Assembly (NCBI RefSeq): GCF_001981305.1
Contig: NZ_MSCW01000001.1
Span: 186,001-250,000, forward strand
Origin: Marinobacter lutaoensis
GTDB taxonomy: Bacteria > Pseudomonadota > Gammaproteobacteria > Pseudomonadales > Oleiphilaceae
Reading direction: 5' to 3'
Length of the DNA: 64,000 nucleotides
The translations under genes were made by a program, and so were the position numbers. Each line of letters starts with the position of its first letter. Position 1 is the first letter of the stretch. The notes under the pieces were generated by a model. That model did no database searches, was not told where the DNA came from, and saw nothing but the letters and a program-made list of their open reading frames with translations. Positions 9,031-17,616 of this stretch are shown piece after piece.

Positions 9031-9785
9031 TGGATATCTGGTCCCGCTGTCAGGGGGAAAGGCATATCCGCCCCATCGAGGGGGTGCTCTTTCGCCTGGT
9101 GGAAAGCCAGGAGCAGGTGGCCACTATTGGTTACGTGGACACGCTGGAGGAGCAGGCGGTGCTGGAAGAGCTGCTGGAAACTTCGAAGCCAGACTATCCG
9201 GAAGTGCTGCGCTCTGAACGACATTATCTTCTGAAAACCCCATTCCGTTATCCGCCACTGCCTTGGGGGTCCCGGTTCGGGTGTGTCCATGAGCCGGGCC
9301 TGTTCTACGGGGGCCGGTCTGTTGACGCCACCCTGGCGGAATCTGCCTACTACCGGTTTGTGTTTCTCTGGTCCATGGACGGTACCCCGCCGACGGACAA
9401 GCTGAACAGTGAGCACACGCTGTTCAGTGTCGGTTACAGCACGGCAATAGGGGTGCAGTTGCAGCGGCCGCCTTTCGATGAATTTACGGCTCAGATGGCC
9501 CATCCCCGGGATTATTCGGCGTCTCAGACCCTGGGCAGCCGGATGAGAGCTGCGGGGGTGGAGGCTTTTGAATACCCGTCAGCCCGTGCGGCTGGCCATC
9601 AACTTTGTGGCGCCCTCTTTACGCCCCGGGCGCTGGCCGACAGGGCACCCCGATCCTGTGAACGTTGGTTCTGTGAGCTGACACCGGCCCGGGTTACCTT
9701 CAAACCGGCGGGTACGGGGCCGGTTTACGGGTTTGAGCTGACAGACTTTCTGGTGCATGGCGCGTTGCCTGTACCTCCACCATAG
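9030..9785 (+). CDS. RES-domain toxin (NAD+-degrading type)
   Basis: A 251-residue RES-domain protein. The three name-giving residues are placed as expected: Arg in GVLFRLVES near residue 20, Glu in GGRSVDATLAESAYYR near 103, and Ser in the SQTLGSRMRAAG/EYPSARA region near 165-190. Characterised members of this family (MbcT, Res) deplete cellular NAD+ by phosphorolysis or hydrolysis. At 251 residues it is longer than compact RES toxins (~150-180) and carries an N-terminal extension with an acidic EEQAVLEELLE helix. ATG 9030 overlaps the antitoxin stop; TTG 9027 is a weaker alternative. It forms a type II toxin-antitoxin operon with the gene before it. Confidence 0.86.
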   Translation: MDIWSRCQGERHIRPIEGVLFRLVESQEQVATIGYVDTLEEQAVLEELLETSKPDYPEVLRSERHYLLKTPFRYPPLPWGSRFGCVHEPGLFYGGRSVDATLAESAYYRFVFLWSMDGTPPTDKLNSEHTLFSVGYSTAIGVQLQRPPFDEFTAQMAHPRDYSASQTLGSRMRAAGVEAFEYPSARAAGHQLCGALFTPRALADRAPRSCERWFCELTPARVTFKPAGTGPVYGFELTDFLVHGALPVPPP

Positions 9786-9883
9786 CCATACCCTTCGGTC
9801 TGCTGCCTGTCCCTTACTGTCTTCTGCAATCCCGCCCTTCCAGATATCTCCCCTTCACCCGCTCATCATTCCATAAAGAAACT

Positions 9884-9912
9884 TTGTTGCGACGGTTACA
9901 AAAGTATACAAT
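9884..9912 (+). promoter_or_regulatory. Candidate sigma-70 promoter for wecB-wecC
   Basis: TTGTTG and TACAAT are separated by 17 bases, ending 85 bp upstream of the wecB start. The 212-bp gap between the RES toxin gene and wecB contains nothing else recognisable. Motif match is moderate. Confidence 0.4.
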
Positions 9913-9997
9913 GGGTAATTATGTGTAACAGGGATGACTGCAAACCCCGGGGGCCGGCGCGCCTGCTGTTGCCGTTGACGAGTGTCGAGAAGGATGT

Positions 9998-11131
9998 ATG
10001 GACCGGATCAGGACATTGTGCGTATTTGGTACCCGCCCCGAAGCCATCAAGATGGCCCCCTTGGCACTGAAACTCGCTGCCGACGCCCGCTTTGACGCGG
10101 GCGTTTGTGTAACTGGGCAGCACCGGGAGATGCTGGATCAGGTGCTGCGGCTGTTTGAGCTGCAGCCGGATTACGATCTGTCGGTGATGAAACCGGGGCA
10201 GGATCTCGCGGAGGTGCTGGCGGCCATCCTCAAGGGCATGCAGGCGGTTCTGGCGGAAGCCCGGCCGGATCTTGTACTGGTCCACGGCGATACCACCACC
10301 ACGTTTGCCGCCACCCTGGCGGCCTATTACTCGCAAATTCCGGTGGCTCACGTCGAGGCTGGGCTGCGCACCGGTAACCTGTACTCGCCCTGGCCGGAAG
10401 AGGCCAACCGGAAACTGACCGGAGCGTTGGCCCACCTGCATTTCGCGCCGACCCGGGGCGCCGCTGACAATCTTCGGCGAGAAAATGTACCCGAAGCCCG
10501 GATCACGGTGACCGGCAACACGGTGATTGATGCTCTGCTTCAGGTGGTGGCCAAGCTGGAGACCGAGGCCGGCCTGCGGGAAAGCCTCCGGCAGCGGTTC
10601 GATTTCCTTGAGGACTCACGGCCGCTGGTGCTGGTGACCGGGCACCGGCGCGAGAGTTTCGGGGGGGGCTTCGAACGCATTTGTACCGCCCTGGCCACCC
10701 TGGCCAGGCGTTTCCCGGACAGCCGGATTGTCTACCCCGTCCATTTGAATCCGAACGTGCGGGAACCGGTACAGCGTTTGCTCGGAGGGATTGACAACAT
10801 ACATCTGATCGAGCCCCTGGATTATCTGCCGTTTGTCTACCTCATGAATCGCTCCCACGTCATTCTCACCGACTCCGGCGGTATTCAGGAGGAAGCGCCC
10901 TCATTGGGCAAGCCCGTGCTGGTGATGCGGGACACCACCGAACGGCCGGAGGCCGTGGAAGCCGGGACCGTCAAGTTGGTGGGTACCCGGGTGGAACAGA
11001 TCGTGGCGGAGGTGTCGAACCTGATGACGGATGCCGACGCCTACCACAGGATGGCCTATGCCCATAACCCTTACGGCGATGGCAAGGCTTGTGATCGTAT
11101 CGTCGAGGTGCTCGCGCACAGGGACTGGTAA
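9998..11131 (+). CDS. wecB: UDP-N-acetylglucosamine 2-epimerase (non-hydrolysing)
   Basis: Converts UDP-GlcNAc to UDP-ManNAc in the cytoplasm. The 377-residue length is typical. The start [16 protein letters not shown], the VTGQHREML loop, the [10 protein letters not shown] motif, [10 protein letters not shown] and the C-terminal [20 protein letters not shown] are hallmarks of WecB/MnaA. ATG 9998 follows GAGAAGG. The dehydrogenase gene wecC begins 12 bp after its stop, so the two form a dedicated UDP-ManNAcA operon for an enterobacterial-common-antigen-like, O-antigen or capsule sugar. Confidence 0.97.
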   Translation: MDRIRTLCVFGTRPEAIKMAPLALKLAADARFDAGVCVTGQHREMLDQVLRLFELQPDYDLSVMKPGQDLAEVLAAILKGMQAVLAEARPDLVLVHGDTTTTFAATLAAYYSQIPVAHVEAGLRTGNLYSPWPEEANRKLTGALAHLHFAPTRGAADNLRRENVPEARITVTGNTVIDALLQVVAKLETEAGLRESLRQRFDFLEDSRPLVLVTGHRRESFGGGFERICTALATLARRFPDSRIVYPVHLNPNVREPVQRLLGGIDNIHLIEPLDYLPFVYLMNRSHVILTDSGGIQEEAPSLGKPVLVMRDTTERPEAVEAGTVKLVGTRVEQIVAEVSNLMTDADAYHRMAYAHNPYGDGKACDRIVEVLAHRDW

Positions 11132-11143
11132 GGGAGAGGCATT

Positions 11144-12397
11144 ATGGCGGTTGGCAAGATCTGCGTGGTCGGGCTGGGTTATATCGGCCTGCCCACGGCA
11201 GCGGTATTCGCGTCCAGAAAAATCCAGGTCATTGGGATCGACGTGAACCAGAATGCGATAGATACCATCAACCGGGGCGAGATCCACATCGTCGAACCGG
11301 ACCTGGATATGGTGGTGAATGCGGCGGTCGGGCAGGGCTACCTGCGGGCCTCCCGCACGCCTGAGCCCGCGGATGCATTTCTGATCGCGGTTCCCACGCC
11401 GTTTGCCGGGGATCATCACGATCCGGACCTGAGCTATGTGGAGGCTGCGGCCAAGGCGATCGCGCCGGTCCTCAAGACGGGGGACTTGGTGATTCTGGAG
11501 TCCACCTCGCCGGTGGGCACCACCGAGCGGGTGGCCGCGTGGCTGGCCGAGGCCCGGCCGGACCTGAGCTTTCCGCAGCAGGTGGGCGAGCAGTCCGACA
11601 TCCGGGTGGCCCACTGTCCTGAGCGGGTGCTGCCGGGGCATATTCTGAGCGAGCTGGTGCAGAATGACCGGGTGATCGGTGGCATGACCACCCGTTGTGC
11701 GGCCACGGCGGCGGATCTGTACCGGGTGTTCCTGAAAGGTGAGTGCGTGCTGACCACCGCCCGTACCGCCGAAATGTGTAAGCTCACGGAGAACAGTTTC
11801 CGGGATGTAAACATCGCCTTTGCCAATGAGCTGTCGGTGATCTGCGATGCGCTTGGCATCGATGTGTGGGAGCTGATCCGGTTGGCCAACCGGCACCCAC
11901 GGGTCAATATTCTGCAACCGGGGCCCGGGGTTGGGGGGCACTGTATCGCGGTGGACCCCTGGTTTATTGTCAGCAGTGCTCCGGAGCAGAGCCGGCTGAT
12001 TGCCATGGCTCGCCGGGTCAACGATGACAAGCCTGGCTGGGTGGTGGACAAGGTCAAGGCGACCGTGGCCGACTTTCTTGCGGAGCATCCGAAACGGAGT
12101 ATTCGGGACGTGACCCTGGCCTGCTATGGACTGGCCTTCAAGGCCAATATCGACGATTTGCGCGAAAGCCCGGCGGTGGCGATTGCCAGGCGCCTGATGG
12201 CCGAGCACGCCGGCACGGTTCGCCTGGTGGAGCCGAACCTGCGTGAAGCCCCTGCCTGGCTACCCGGGGAGCTCTTGGTGTCCTTTGACCAAGCGGTGGC
12301 CGAGGCCGATATTCACGTCCTTTTGGTCGACCATGCACAGTTCCGACGTATTCGCCCGCAGCAGGGGCGGATGATCGATACGCGGGGTATATGGTAA
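11144..12397 (+). CDS. wecC: UDP-N-acetyl-D-mannosamine dehydrogenase
   Basis: Oxidises UDP-ManNAc to UDP-ManNAcA with two NAD+. The 417-residue protein has the N-terminal GLGYIGLPTAAVFA Rossmann loop, ESTSPVGTTER, CPERVLPG, the conserved KLTENSFRDVNIAFANEL helix, GVGGHCIAVDP containing the catalytic Cys, and the C-terminal LAFKANIDDLRESPA motif. This pattern identifies WecC rather than the UDP-glucose dehydrogenases. It is coupled to wecB and followed by a hairpin at its stop codon. Confidence 0.97.
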   Translation: MAVGKICVVGLGYIGLPTAAVFASRKIQVIGIDVNQNAIDTINRGEIHIVEPDLDMVVNAAVGQGYLRASRTPEPADAFLIAVPTPFAGDHHDPDLSYVEAAAKAIAPVLKTGDLVILESTSPVGTTERVAAWLAEARPDLSFPQQVGEQSDIRVAHCPERVLPGHILSELVQNDRVIGGMTTRCAATAADLYRVFLKGECVLTTARTAEMCKLTENSFRDVNIAFANELSVICDALGIDVWELIRLANRHPRVNILQPGPGVGGHCIAVDPWFIVSSAPEQSRLIAMARRVNDDKPGWVVDKVKATVADFLAEHPKRSIRDVTLACYGLAFKANIDDLRESPAVAIARRLMAEHAGTVRLVEPNLREAPAWLPGELLVSFDQAVAEADIHVLLVDHAQFRRIRPQQGRMIDTRGIW

Positions 12398-12414
12398 GGC
12401 ATTCCTGAATGCCT
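12397..12414 (+). terminator. Hairpin at the end of wecC
   Basis: AGGCATT and AATGCCT form a perfect 7-bp stem with a 4-base loop, beginning at the last base of the wecC stop. It is followed by a mixed T-rich stretch rather than a clean U-run, so termination may be partial. Confidence 0.45.
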
Positions 12415-12434
12415 ACCTTCAATTAATTTTGCGA

Positions 12435-12519
12435 TCGTTCATTTATTCTCTTATTATTAGCCGCGACTTCGGTCATTTATTCTTTTATTTGAAACTCTCC
12501 TTCAAATAAGGTTCTTATT
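12435..12519 (+). promoter_or_regulatory. AT-rich leader of mvaT with 21-bp direct repeats and SD-occluding hairpin
   Basis: Two 21-bp direct repeats (12435-12455 and 12469-12489) differ at two positions; each contains the core CATTTATTCT and they are 34 bp apart. Next comes an inverted repeat ATTTGAA/TTCAAAT (12487-12507), then a second small hairpin AATAAG-GTT-CTTATT (12505-12519) that contains the likely ribosome site TAAGG, ending two bases before the ATG. The AT content contrasts sharply with the neighbourhood, as expected for a target of MvaT itself. Autoregulation is inferred. Confidence 0.55.
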
Positions 12520-12521
12520 CC

Positions 12522-12893
12522 ATGGCAAAGATTAACGACTACTACCAGAAAAAACAGCTTATGGAGAAGCTTGCGGCAGAACTGGAACAGCTGGAAAAAG
12601 ACCAGGCGCTGAAACGCGAACTGGAATTCGAGAAAAAAGTTCGCGGTTTGATGAAGGAGTATGACAAATCCCCGAAGGATGTCCTGCAGATTCTCTCGGC
12701 CATCGACCCTTCCATCACCGCAGCCAAGGCGGAGACCGCATCTGCGGGCAGCCGTCCCAAGCGGCCGCTGAAAACATACAAGAACCCGCACACCGGTGAA
12801 GTGGTTAAAACCCGGGGCGGTAACCACAAGACTCTGAACGAGTGGCGTGATAAGTACGGTAAGGAAGCGGTTCAGGGCTGGCTGCAGGACTGA
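12522..12893 (+). CDS. mvaT: H-NS-like nucleoid silencer, MvaT/MvaU family
   Basis: A 123-residue xenogeneic-silencing DNA-binding protein, functional counterpart of H-NS. The N-terminal half (residues about 5-55) is a charged coiled-coil for oligomerisation. The C-terminal DNA-binding domain carries RPLKTYKNPHTGEVVKTRGG and NHKTLNEWRDKYG, containing the R-G-N type AT-hook-like loop specific to MvaT. True H-NS family members lack this signature, so the call is firm at family level; MvaT versus MvaU cannot be settled. It probably silences AT-rich acquired genes and itself. Monocistronic, with a shared terminator against the convergent GGDEF gene. Confidence 0.93.
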   Translation: MAKINDYYQKKQLMEKLAAELEQLEKDQALKRELEFEKKVRGLMKEYDKSPKDVLQILSAIDPSITAAKAETASAGSRPKRPLKTYKNPHTGEVVKTRGGNHKTLNEWRDKYGKEAVQGWLQD

Positions 12894-12936
12894 TAACGCG
12901 GTTCTGGTGATGTGTCTGATCTTTGATCTGACCTTG

Positions 12937-12964
12937 TTCAATCCGGTCTTCGGGCCGGATTGAA
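12937..12964. terminator. Bidirectional terminator between mvaT and the GGDEF gene
   Basis: TTCAATCCGG and CCGGATTGAA form a perfect 10-bp stem around an 8-base loop containing TTCG. It lies in the 81-bp convergent gap between mvaT and the diguanylate cyclase gene, and both flanks are T-rich when read outward. Confidence 0.65.
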
Positions 12965-12974
12965 TTCATTTCTG

Positions 12975-13931
12975 TTATTTGTTTATAACGACCCGGTTTC
13001 GCCCGCCTTCCTTCGCTTTATACAGCGCCTCGTCTGCCCGTTGCAGCCATTGCATGTAATTTTCCGGGCGATCATCCAGTTGGGAAATACCCATACTGAT
13101 GGTATACGTAATATCCGCAACATTTGTTTTGACGGTGCTGCGTTCAATGGTTTCGCGAATCCGTTCACAAATAATATAGGCACCTTCGGCATCGGTTTCG
13201 GGCAGGATAATGCCAAACTCTTCGCCGCCGTACCGACCGGCACTGTCGGATTGCCGGATCGCGCGTTTGGTGACTTCGGCCGTACGTTTGATCACTTCGT
13301 CGCCCGCCAGGTGACCGTAGGTGTCGTTGACCTTTTTAAAGTGATCGATATCGAACATAACCAGCGTGGTGGTATGACCATAGCGCCGGAAGCGTTCGTA
13401 CTCGGCATCCACCAGGTTTTCCCAGGTTCCCCGATTGAGCAGGCCGGTCAGGCGGTCGGTCATGCTCAGCTTTTCCAGTTGCTCGTTGGCCCGCTCCAAG
13501 GCCCGTTTGCTGGTGGCGATGTCGGTGACGTCGTACACCATCAGGCACACCTTTTCCACCACGCCATTGGGGCCGCTGAGGGGGCTGATGGTCAGATTCT
13601 GGAACATGTACTCCTCGATTCCGGTGATGGGGCGGGTGTTGCGGAACCGGAACAGGTAGGGGCGCTGCTCCCAGGAAATGAATGTGCGGATGTTGAGCAT
13701 GGCCACCGCGTCCACCTTGCGGGTCAGCCAGGCCTTCGGGATATCCGGGAACACGTCGAAGATGACTTTATTGTGGATCTGGGTGGCGGTAATGCCGCTG
13801 TGGTTTTCCATGAACCCGTTCCAGGTCTGCACTCTCAGGTCCAGGTCCAGGACCACCAGACCCACCTCGATGGATTCGAGCATGTCGACCATCCAGTGGT
13901 AGGCGTTCGCTTCCAGTTCATTCATGGCCAT
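12975..13931 (-). CDS. PAS-GGDEF diguanylate cyclase
   Basis: A 318-residue cytoplasmic protein: PAS sensor domain at about residues 8-135 (SIEVGLVVLDLDLRVQTWN), short coiled linker, and a GGDEF domain at about 155-315. The active site is intact (GGEEF) and the product-inhibition I-site RxxD (RQSD) lies five residues before it, so c-di-GMP synthesis with feedback control is expected. ATG 13931 is used; an ATG two codons inside is equally possible. It starts three bases after the stop of the receiver-CheC gene, so the two are co-transcribed and probably belong to one signalling route linking phosphotransfer to c-di-GMP. Confidence 0.92.
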   Translation of the reverse strand: MAMNELEANAYHWMVDMLESIEVGLVVLDLDLRVQTWNGFMENHSGITATQIHNKVIFDVFPDIPKAWLTRKVDAVAMLNIRTFISWEQRPYLFRFRNTRPITGIEEYMFQNLTISPLSGPNGVVEKVCLMVYDVTDIATSKRALERANEQLEKLSMTDRLTGLLNRGTWENLVDAEYERFRRYGHTTTLVMFDIDHFKKVNDTYGHLAGDEVIKRTAEVTKRAIRQSDSAGRYGGEEFGIILPETDAEGAYIICERIRETIERSTVKTNVADITYTISMGISQLDDRPENYMQWLQRADEALYKAKEGGRNRVVINK

Positions 13932-13934
13932 GGC

Positions 13935-14966
13935 TCAGTCCACCAGGTATTGCAGGCGTTTTTCAAGGAACGGGATCGAGTTCTCGGTCAGCAGCACCAG
14001 CATGTCGCAGTGGATGTCCCGTTCTTCCAGGCTGTAGCTGATCTCGATACACAGCAGCTTTTCCTCGCGCCCGCTGTGGTGCTCGAGCAGGTCGCTGATC
14101 TGGCGATGCTGCCCCAGAACCCGGGGGTGGCTCAGGCCGAGTTTAATGTCCAGCTGATCGCCGATGCCCTTGAGAAAAGCGCCGAACAGGATGCTGGACA
14201 TGTCCATCAGGACCTCGACATGTACGGCATCGCCATCCACGTTGTCGTAATGGAGCATTTCCGCCATGTCCCGGAAACTGGCGTCGGCGAACAGCAGCAG
14301 CGCCTCGCCGGCAATGCCGGAGCCGGTAAAACCCTGGCAGACGGCGGAGTAGGTGCTGGTGTCCCGGGCTGCCGAGATCGCCATGTGCAGCTCCGAGTTG
14401 GCGATGAACGCCACCCGGGGAATCGGTTGTCTGACGAACACCCGGAGCAGCCGGGCCAGTAGGTCCGACGAACGCCCCATGGCAACGTTGGCGATTTCCT
14501 GCAAGTAGTCGCTCAGGGAGACCGAGATTTCCGGTGCTTCGTTGAACCCGGCGCTGCGCAGTGAGCTGTCATTGCGCGCCAGGTCTTCAAGCTCGCCCGG
14601 CCGGTAGTAGCCATAGCGGGTCAGCAGGTCGAGCACGGTGTCCTGGTCGGTCGGCTTTTTGATGAAGTCGATGGCGCCAAGCTTGCGTACCCGCTCCCGG
14701 GCTTCCGGCTGAATGTCGCCGGAGACCACGATGGTCAGGACCGGCAGGTCTTCCTGGCGGATGTGTTCAAGTACCTGGTAGCCGTCCAGTTCTGGCATGT
14801 TGAGGTCCAGGAACATGAGGTCGGCTTCGCCGGCACGGAGTTTGGTCAGGGCTTCCTGGCCGTTGGTGGCATAGATGACGTGTTCATGGAGGGGAAGCGG
14901 CAAGGCGCGCGTCATCTGTTTGCGTGCGAGAGAGGAGTCGTCGCAAATAAGTATGCGGGTGGTCAT
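13935..14966 (-). CDS. Response regulator with C-terminal CheC/CheX-type phosphatase domain
   Basis: A 343-residue protein with an N-terminal CheY-like receiver (ILICDDSSLARKQM, phosphoacceptor Asp in LMFLDLNMPELDG, Lys in FIKKPTDQD; residues 1-120) and a C-terminal CheC-like domain (about 145-340). One CheC phosphatase motif DxxxExxN followed about 20 residues later by Pro is visible (DYLQEIAN ... RQP); the second motif position reads DxxS and looks degenerate. The fusion would let one polypeptide be both phosphorylated and dephosphorylated. No DNA-binding domain is present. First gene of an operon with the PAS-GGDEF gene. The 277-bp gap upstream is shared with the divergent secreted-protein gene. 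Confidence 0.88.
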   Translation of the reverse strand: MTTRILICDDSSLARKQMTRALPLPLHEHVIYATNGQEALTKLRAGEADLMFLDLNMPELDGYQVLEHIRQEDLPVLTIVVSGDIQPEARERVRKLGAIDFIKKPTDQDTVLDLLTRYGYYRPGELEDLARNDSSLRSAGFNEAPEISVSLSDYLQEIANVAMGRSSDLLARLLRVFVRQPIPRVAFIANSELHMAISAARDTSTYSAVCQGFTGSGIAGEALLLFADASFRDMAEMLHYDNVDGDAVHVEVLMDMSSILFGAFLKGIGDQLDIKLGLSHPRVLGQHRQISDLLEHHSGREEKLLCIEISYSLEERDIHCDMLVLLTENSIPFLEKRLQYLVD

Positions 14967-15117
14967 CTAGAGTGCCGTGAGCCGTGGGAGGGTAGTCTCA
15001 TCTCGCAAAAGTATAACAGTCATTCTGTTTATGTACATGGGTGCTACATTTTTTTAATGTTAAGTTCATGAAGTGATTGAAAGTGATGGGGAAATGGACA
15101 CTTGTGTAGAGGTTTCT

Positions 15118-15165
15118 TTGCCGAATGTAAACGCTTCTGTCGGCGTTTGTTGCCGAATGTGAACG
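15118..15165 (+). repeat. Two 16-bp direct repeats upstream of the secreted-protein gene
   Basis: TTGCCGAATGTAAACG (15118-15133) and TTGCCGAATGTGAACG (15150-15165) differ at one base and are spaced 32 bp apart, three helical turns. Between them AAACGC and GCGTTT form an inverted repeat. They lie 78 bp before the gene at 15243 and are the only structured sequence in the 277-bp divergent intergenic region. A regulator binding two same-face sites is the natural reading. Confidence 0.5.
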
Positions 15166-15242
15166 GTCTCACTCATTGGCCAGACCGCCTTCGATATAGT
15201 GTCATCGCAGTGAATAACTAAAATAACTTCAGAGACATCATC

Positions 15243-16112
15243 ATGAGACAGCAGGCGTACGGATACGCTGCCCTTGCCGTGTTCTGCCTGGGTATTTCGC
15301 CCGTTGCCTTGGCGGAACTCAAACCCATATCCGATGCGGCCATGGGCGAGGTGACCGGGCAGGGGTTTATGCAGGTTGAAAACCTGTCGGTGGACGAGCA
15401 TAACTTCACTCGCCTGACGCTTGGCATGGATGTGCAGACCCGGGTGAACATCGATGACATCCGCCTTGGCCAGACCGGGGATGGTGCGGACTTCGCAGCG
15501 ACCCACGTGGCCCTTGGGCACATTTCCCGCGACGGTTCCGAACTTCAGTATGACGGTCAGACCTACGCTGAGGGCACCGACGTGCCATTCGAAGGGTACC
15601 AGCCTTACATTGAGCTGGCTGAGGATTCGGCCGAGGGCTCGCTGTCCGGATTCCGCATGGGATTCGCCCAGGCCCGTGGCTCGGTGTCGTCGCTGACCAC
15701 CCGTTTCAGTGGTCACATCGGCCTCAAACTGACCGACGACGGCGGCACGATGCACGACGCCACGCTGTTCGATGCGGCCGGCGTGGCCACCGGGAACCGG
15801 GCGACCCAGATCGGGATTGACGACGGCTCCGGTAACTGCGGCCAATGTGCTCCCCTGGAGCAGCTCCAGTCGCTGATCGTGGGCACGGACAATGGCGATG
15901 GCACCACCGGCTACACCGACGGCTTCTTCATCGGTTTCCAGCGCGAAGACGTTGACTGGCAGGCTCTGGATGGTGGCAACGCAATCCGGGCCGGGCAGGG
16001 CGTTTTCATCAACCTGCCCACCAGCATGACGATTGACATGAGCCAGCTGGTGACCGAGGGCGTGCCCCGCCTGCGCACACACCAGGCGGATCTGGGGCCC
16101 CGGCTGTTTTAA
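15243..16112 (+). CDS. Secreted protein of unknown function (DUF6160-like)
   Basis: A 289-residue exported protein. Residues 1-24 are a typical Sec signal peptide ending SPVALA, followed by LKPISDAAMGEVTGQGFMQ, which resembles the short motif near the mature N-terminus of a family of secreted Pseudomonas/Marinobacter proteins (DUF6160/FilA-like), but that assignment is from memory of the motif. The remainder is Gly/Asp/Thr-rich and beta-strand-like with few Lys and two Cys (CGQC). No catalytic motif or anchor was seen. ATG 15243 follows a weak ribosome site. It stands alone between the divergent signalling operon and sbcB. Adhesin or surface-associated protein is possible. Confidence 0.6.
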   Translation: MRQQAYGYAALAVFCLGISPVALAELKPISDAAMGEVTGQGFMQVENLSVDEHNFTRLTLGMDVQTRVNIDDIRLGQTGDGADFAATHVALGHISRDGSELQYDGQTYAEGTDVPFEGYQPYIELAEDSAEGSLSGFRMGFAQARGSVSSLTTRFSGHIGLKLTDDGGTMHDATLFDAAGVATGNRATQIGIDDGSGNCGQCAPLEQLQSLIVGTDNGDGTTGYTDGFFIGFQREDVDWQALDGGNAIRAGQGVFINLPTSMTIDMSQLVTEGVPRLRTHQADLGPRLF

Positions 16113-16161
16113 ATGGTACACTCCGGCCAGTTTCATCCGATTCAGGCAGGAGTCATAGCCC

Positions 16162-17610
16162 GTGATTCGTTCTTTCTACTGGCACGACTACGAAACCTTC
16201 GGCGTCGATCCTATCCACGACCGACCCGCCCAGTTCGCCGGCGTGCGCACCGATGCCGACTTGAACATCATCGAGGATCCGCTGGTGATCTACTGCAAGC
16301 CGGCGGACGACTATCTGCCTTCTCCGGAAGCCTGCCTGATCACCGGGATTACGCCCCAGAAAGCCTTGGAAGAGGGCTATCCGGAGGCTGAGTTCATTGC
16401 CCGCATCAATGAGGCCTTCAGCCAGCCCGGCACCTGTGTGGTGGGCTACAACAGCCTCCGCTTCGATGACGAAGTGACCCGCCACACGCTGTACCGCAAC
16501 CTGCGCGACCCCTATGCCCGGGAGTGGCAGAACGGAAACTCCCGCTGGGACATCATTGACATGGTCCGGCTGACCTACGCCCTGCGCCCGGAGGGCATCG
16601 AATGGCCGAGAAAGGAGGACGGTTCGCCCAGCTTCCGGCTTGAGGAGCTGACCGTGGCTAACGGTATTGAACACGAGGCCGCCCACGATGCCATGTCCGA
16701 TGTCATGGCCACCATCGCCGTAGCCCGGCTGATTCGGGACAGGCAGCCGAAGCTGTTCGACTTCGTGCTGCGCCACAAAGACAAGCATTCCGCCCGGCGT
16801 ATGCTCGATACCGCAACGATGAAGCCGGTCTTTCATGTGTCCGCCAAATATCCGGCCAGCCGGGGTTGCTGCGCGCTGGTGGCGCCGGTGGCGGAGCACC
16901 CGGACAATCGGAACTTGGTGATCGTCTACGATTTGCGGGAAGACCCGGAGGAGCTGATCCGTGCCACGCCGGAAGAGATTCGCGAACGGGTGTTCACCTC
17001 ACGGGAAGCCCTTGGCGAAGAGGTCAGCCGGTTTCCCCTCAAGGGCGTGCAGCTGAACAAGTGTCCGGTGCTGGCACCGGCCTCCATGCTGTCCAGCGTG
17101 TCCCGGGAACGGTTGGCGGCGCTGGAACTGGACGGCGAGGTGCTAAGGGCCAACCTCGCCAAGCTCCGGAGCACTCCGGAGCTGCCTGCCAAGGTGGCGC
17201 AGGCGTTTGCCCGGGAATTCGAGTCCGCGGATCTGACCGATCCGGACGAGCAGCTGTATGCCGGTGGTTTCATCGGCGACACCGACCGGCAGAAGCTCAA
17301 CTGGCTGTTGTCCCAGCCGGTGGAGAGCCTGGGCGAGCAGGAGATCCGGTTCGAGGATGCGCGCCTGCCCGAGATGGTGTTTCGCTATCGGGCACGAAAC
17401 TACCCGTCGACGCTTTCCGGGGAGGAAATGGAACGCTGGGAGCACTTCCGCACCGAACGGCTGATGCGCCCCGGGAAGGGGTGGCGCTCGTTGGAAGACT
17501 ATGGCCGCGAGCTTCAGCGACTGGCCGCTGATCCGGCGCTGACACCGGAAAAGCGGCACATTCTGGAGGAACTGCACCTGTACGGTGAGTCCCTCATGCC
17601 CTATCTCTGA
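16162..17610 (+). CDS. sbcB: Exodeoxyribonuclease I
   Basis: Degrades single-stranded DNA 3'-5'; role in recombination and mismatch repair. The 482-residue length matches E. coli ExoI (475). The DnaQ-like active site is clear: FYWHDYETFGVDP (Exo I, DxE), YNSLRFDDEVTRH (Exo II) and HEAAHDAMSDVMATIAVARL (Exo III). The SH3-like and C-terminal regions include the conserved FEDARLPEMVFRYRARNYP. GTG 16162 is preceded by GCAGGAG. Convergent with the TPR/methyltransferase-like gene, only 6 bp between stop codons. Confidence 0.95.
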   Translation: MIRSFYWHDYETFGVDPIHDRPAQFAGVRTDADLNIIEDPLVIYCKPADDYLPSPEACLITGITPQKALEEGYPEAEFIARINEAFSQPGTCVVGYNSLRFDDEVTRHTLYRNLRDPYAREWQNGNSRWDIIDMVRLTYALRPEGIEWPRKEDGSPSFRLEELTVANGIEHEAAHDAMSDVMATIAVARLIRDRQPKLFDFVLRHKDKHSARRMLDTATMKPVFHVSAKYPASRGCCALVAPVAEHPDNRNLVIVYDLREDPEELIRATPEEIRERVFTSREALGEEVSRFPLKGVQLNKCPVLAPASMLSSVSRERLAALELDGEVLRANLAKLRSTPELPAKVAQAFAREFESADLTDPDEQLYAGGFIGDTDRQKLNWLLSQPVESLGEQEIRFEDARLPEMVFRYRARNYPSTLSGEEMERWEHFRTERLMRPGKGWRSLEDYGRELQRLAADPALTPEKRHILEELHLYGESLMPYL

Positions 17611-17616
17611 GCCGGT

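Noticed and set aside
12960..14462. A 500-codon plus-strand open frame
   Set aside because: It runs antisense to the GGDEF and receiver-CheC genes, which have clear domains; the frame is a by-product of GC-rich codon use and its protein has no recognisable motif.
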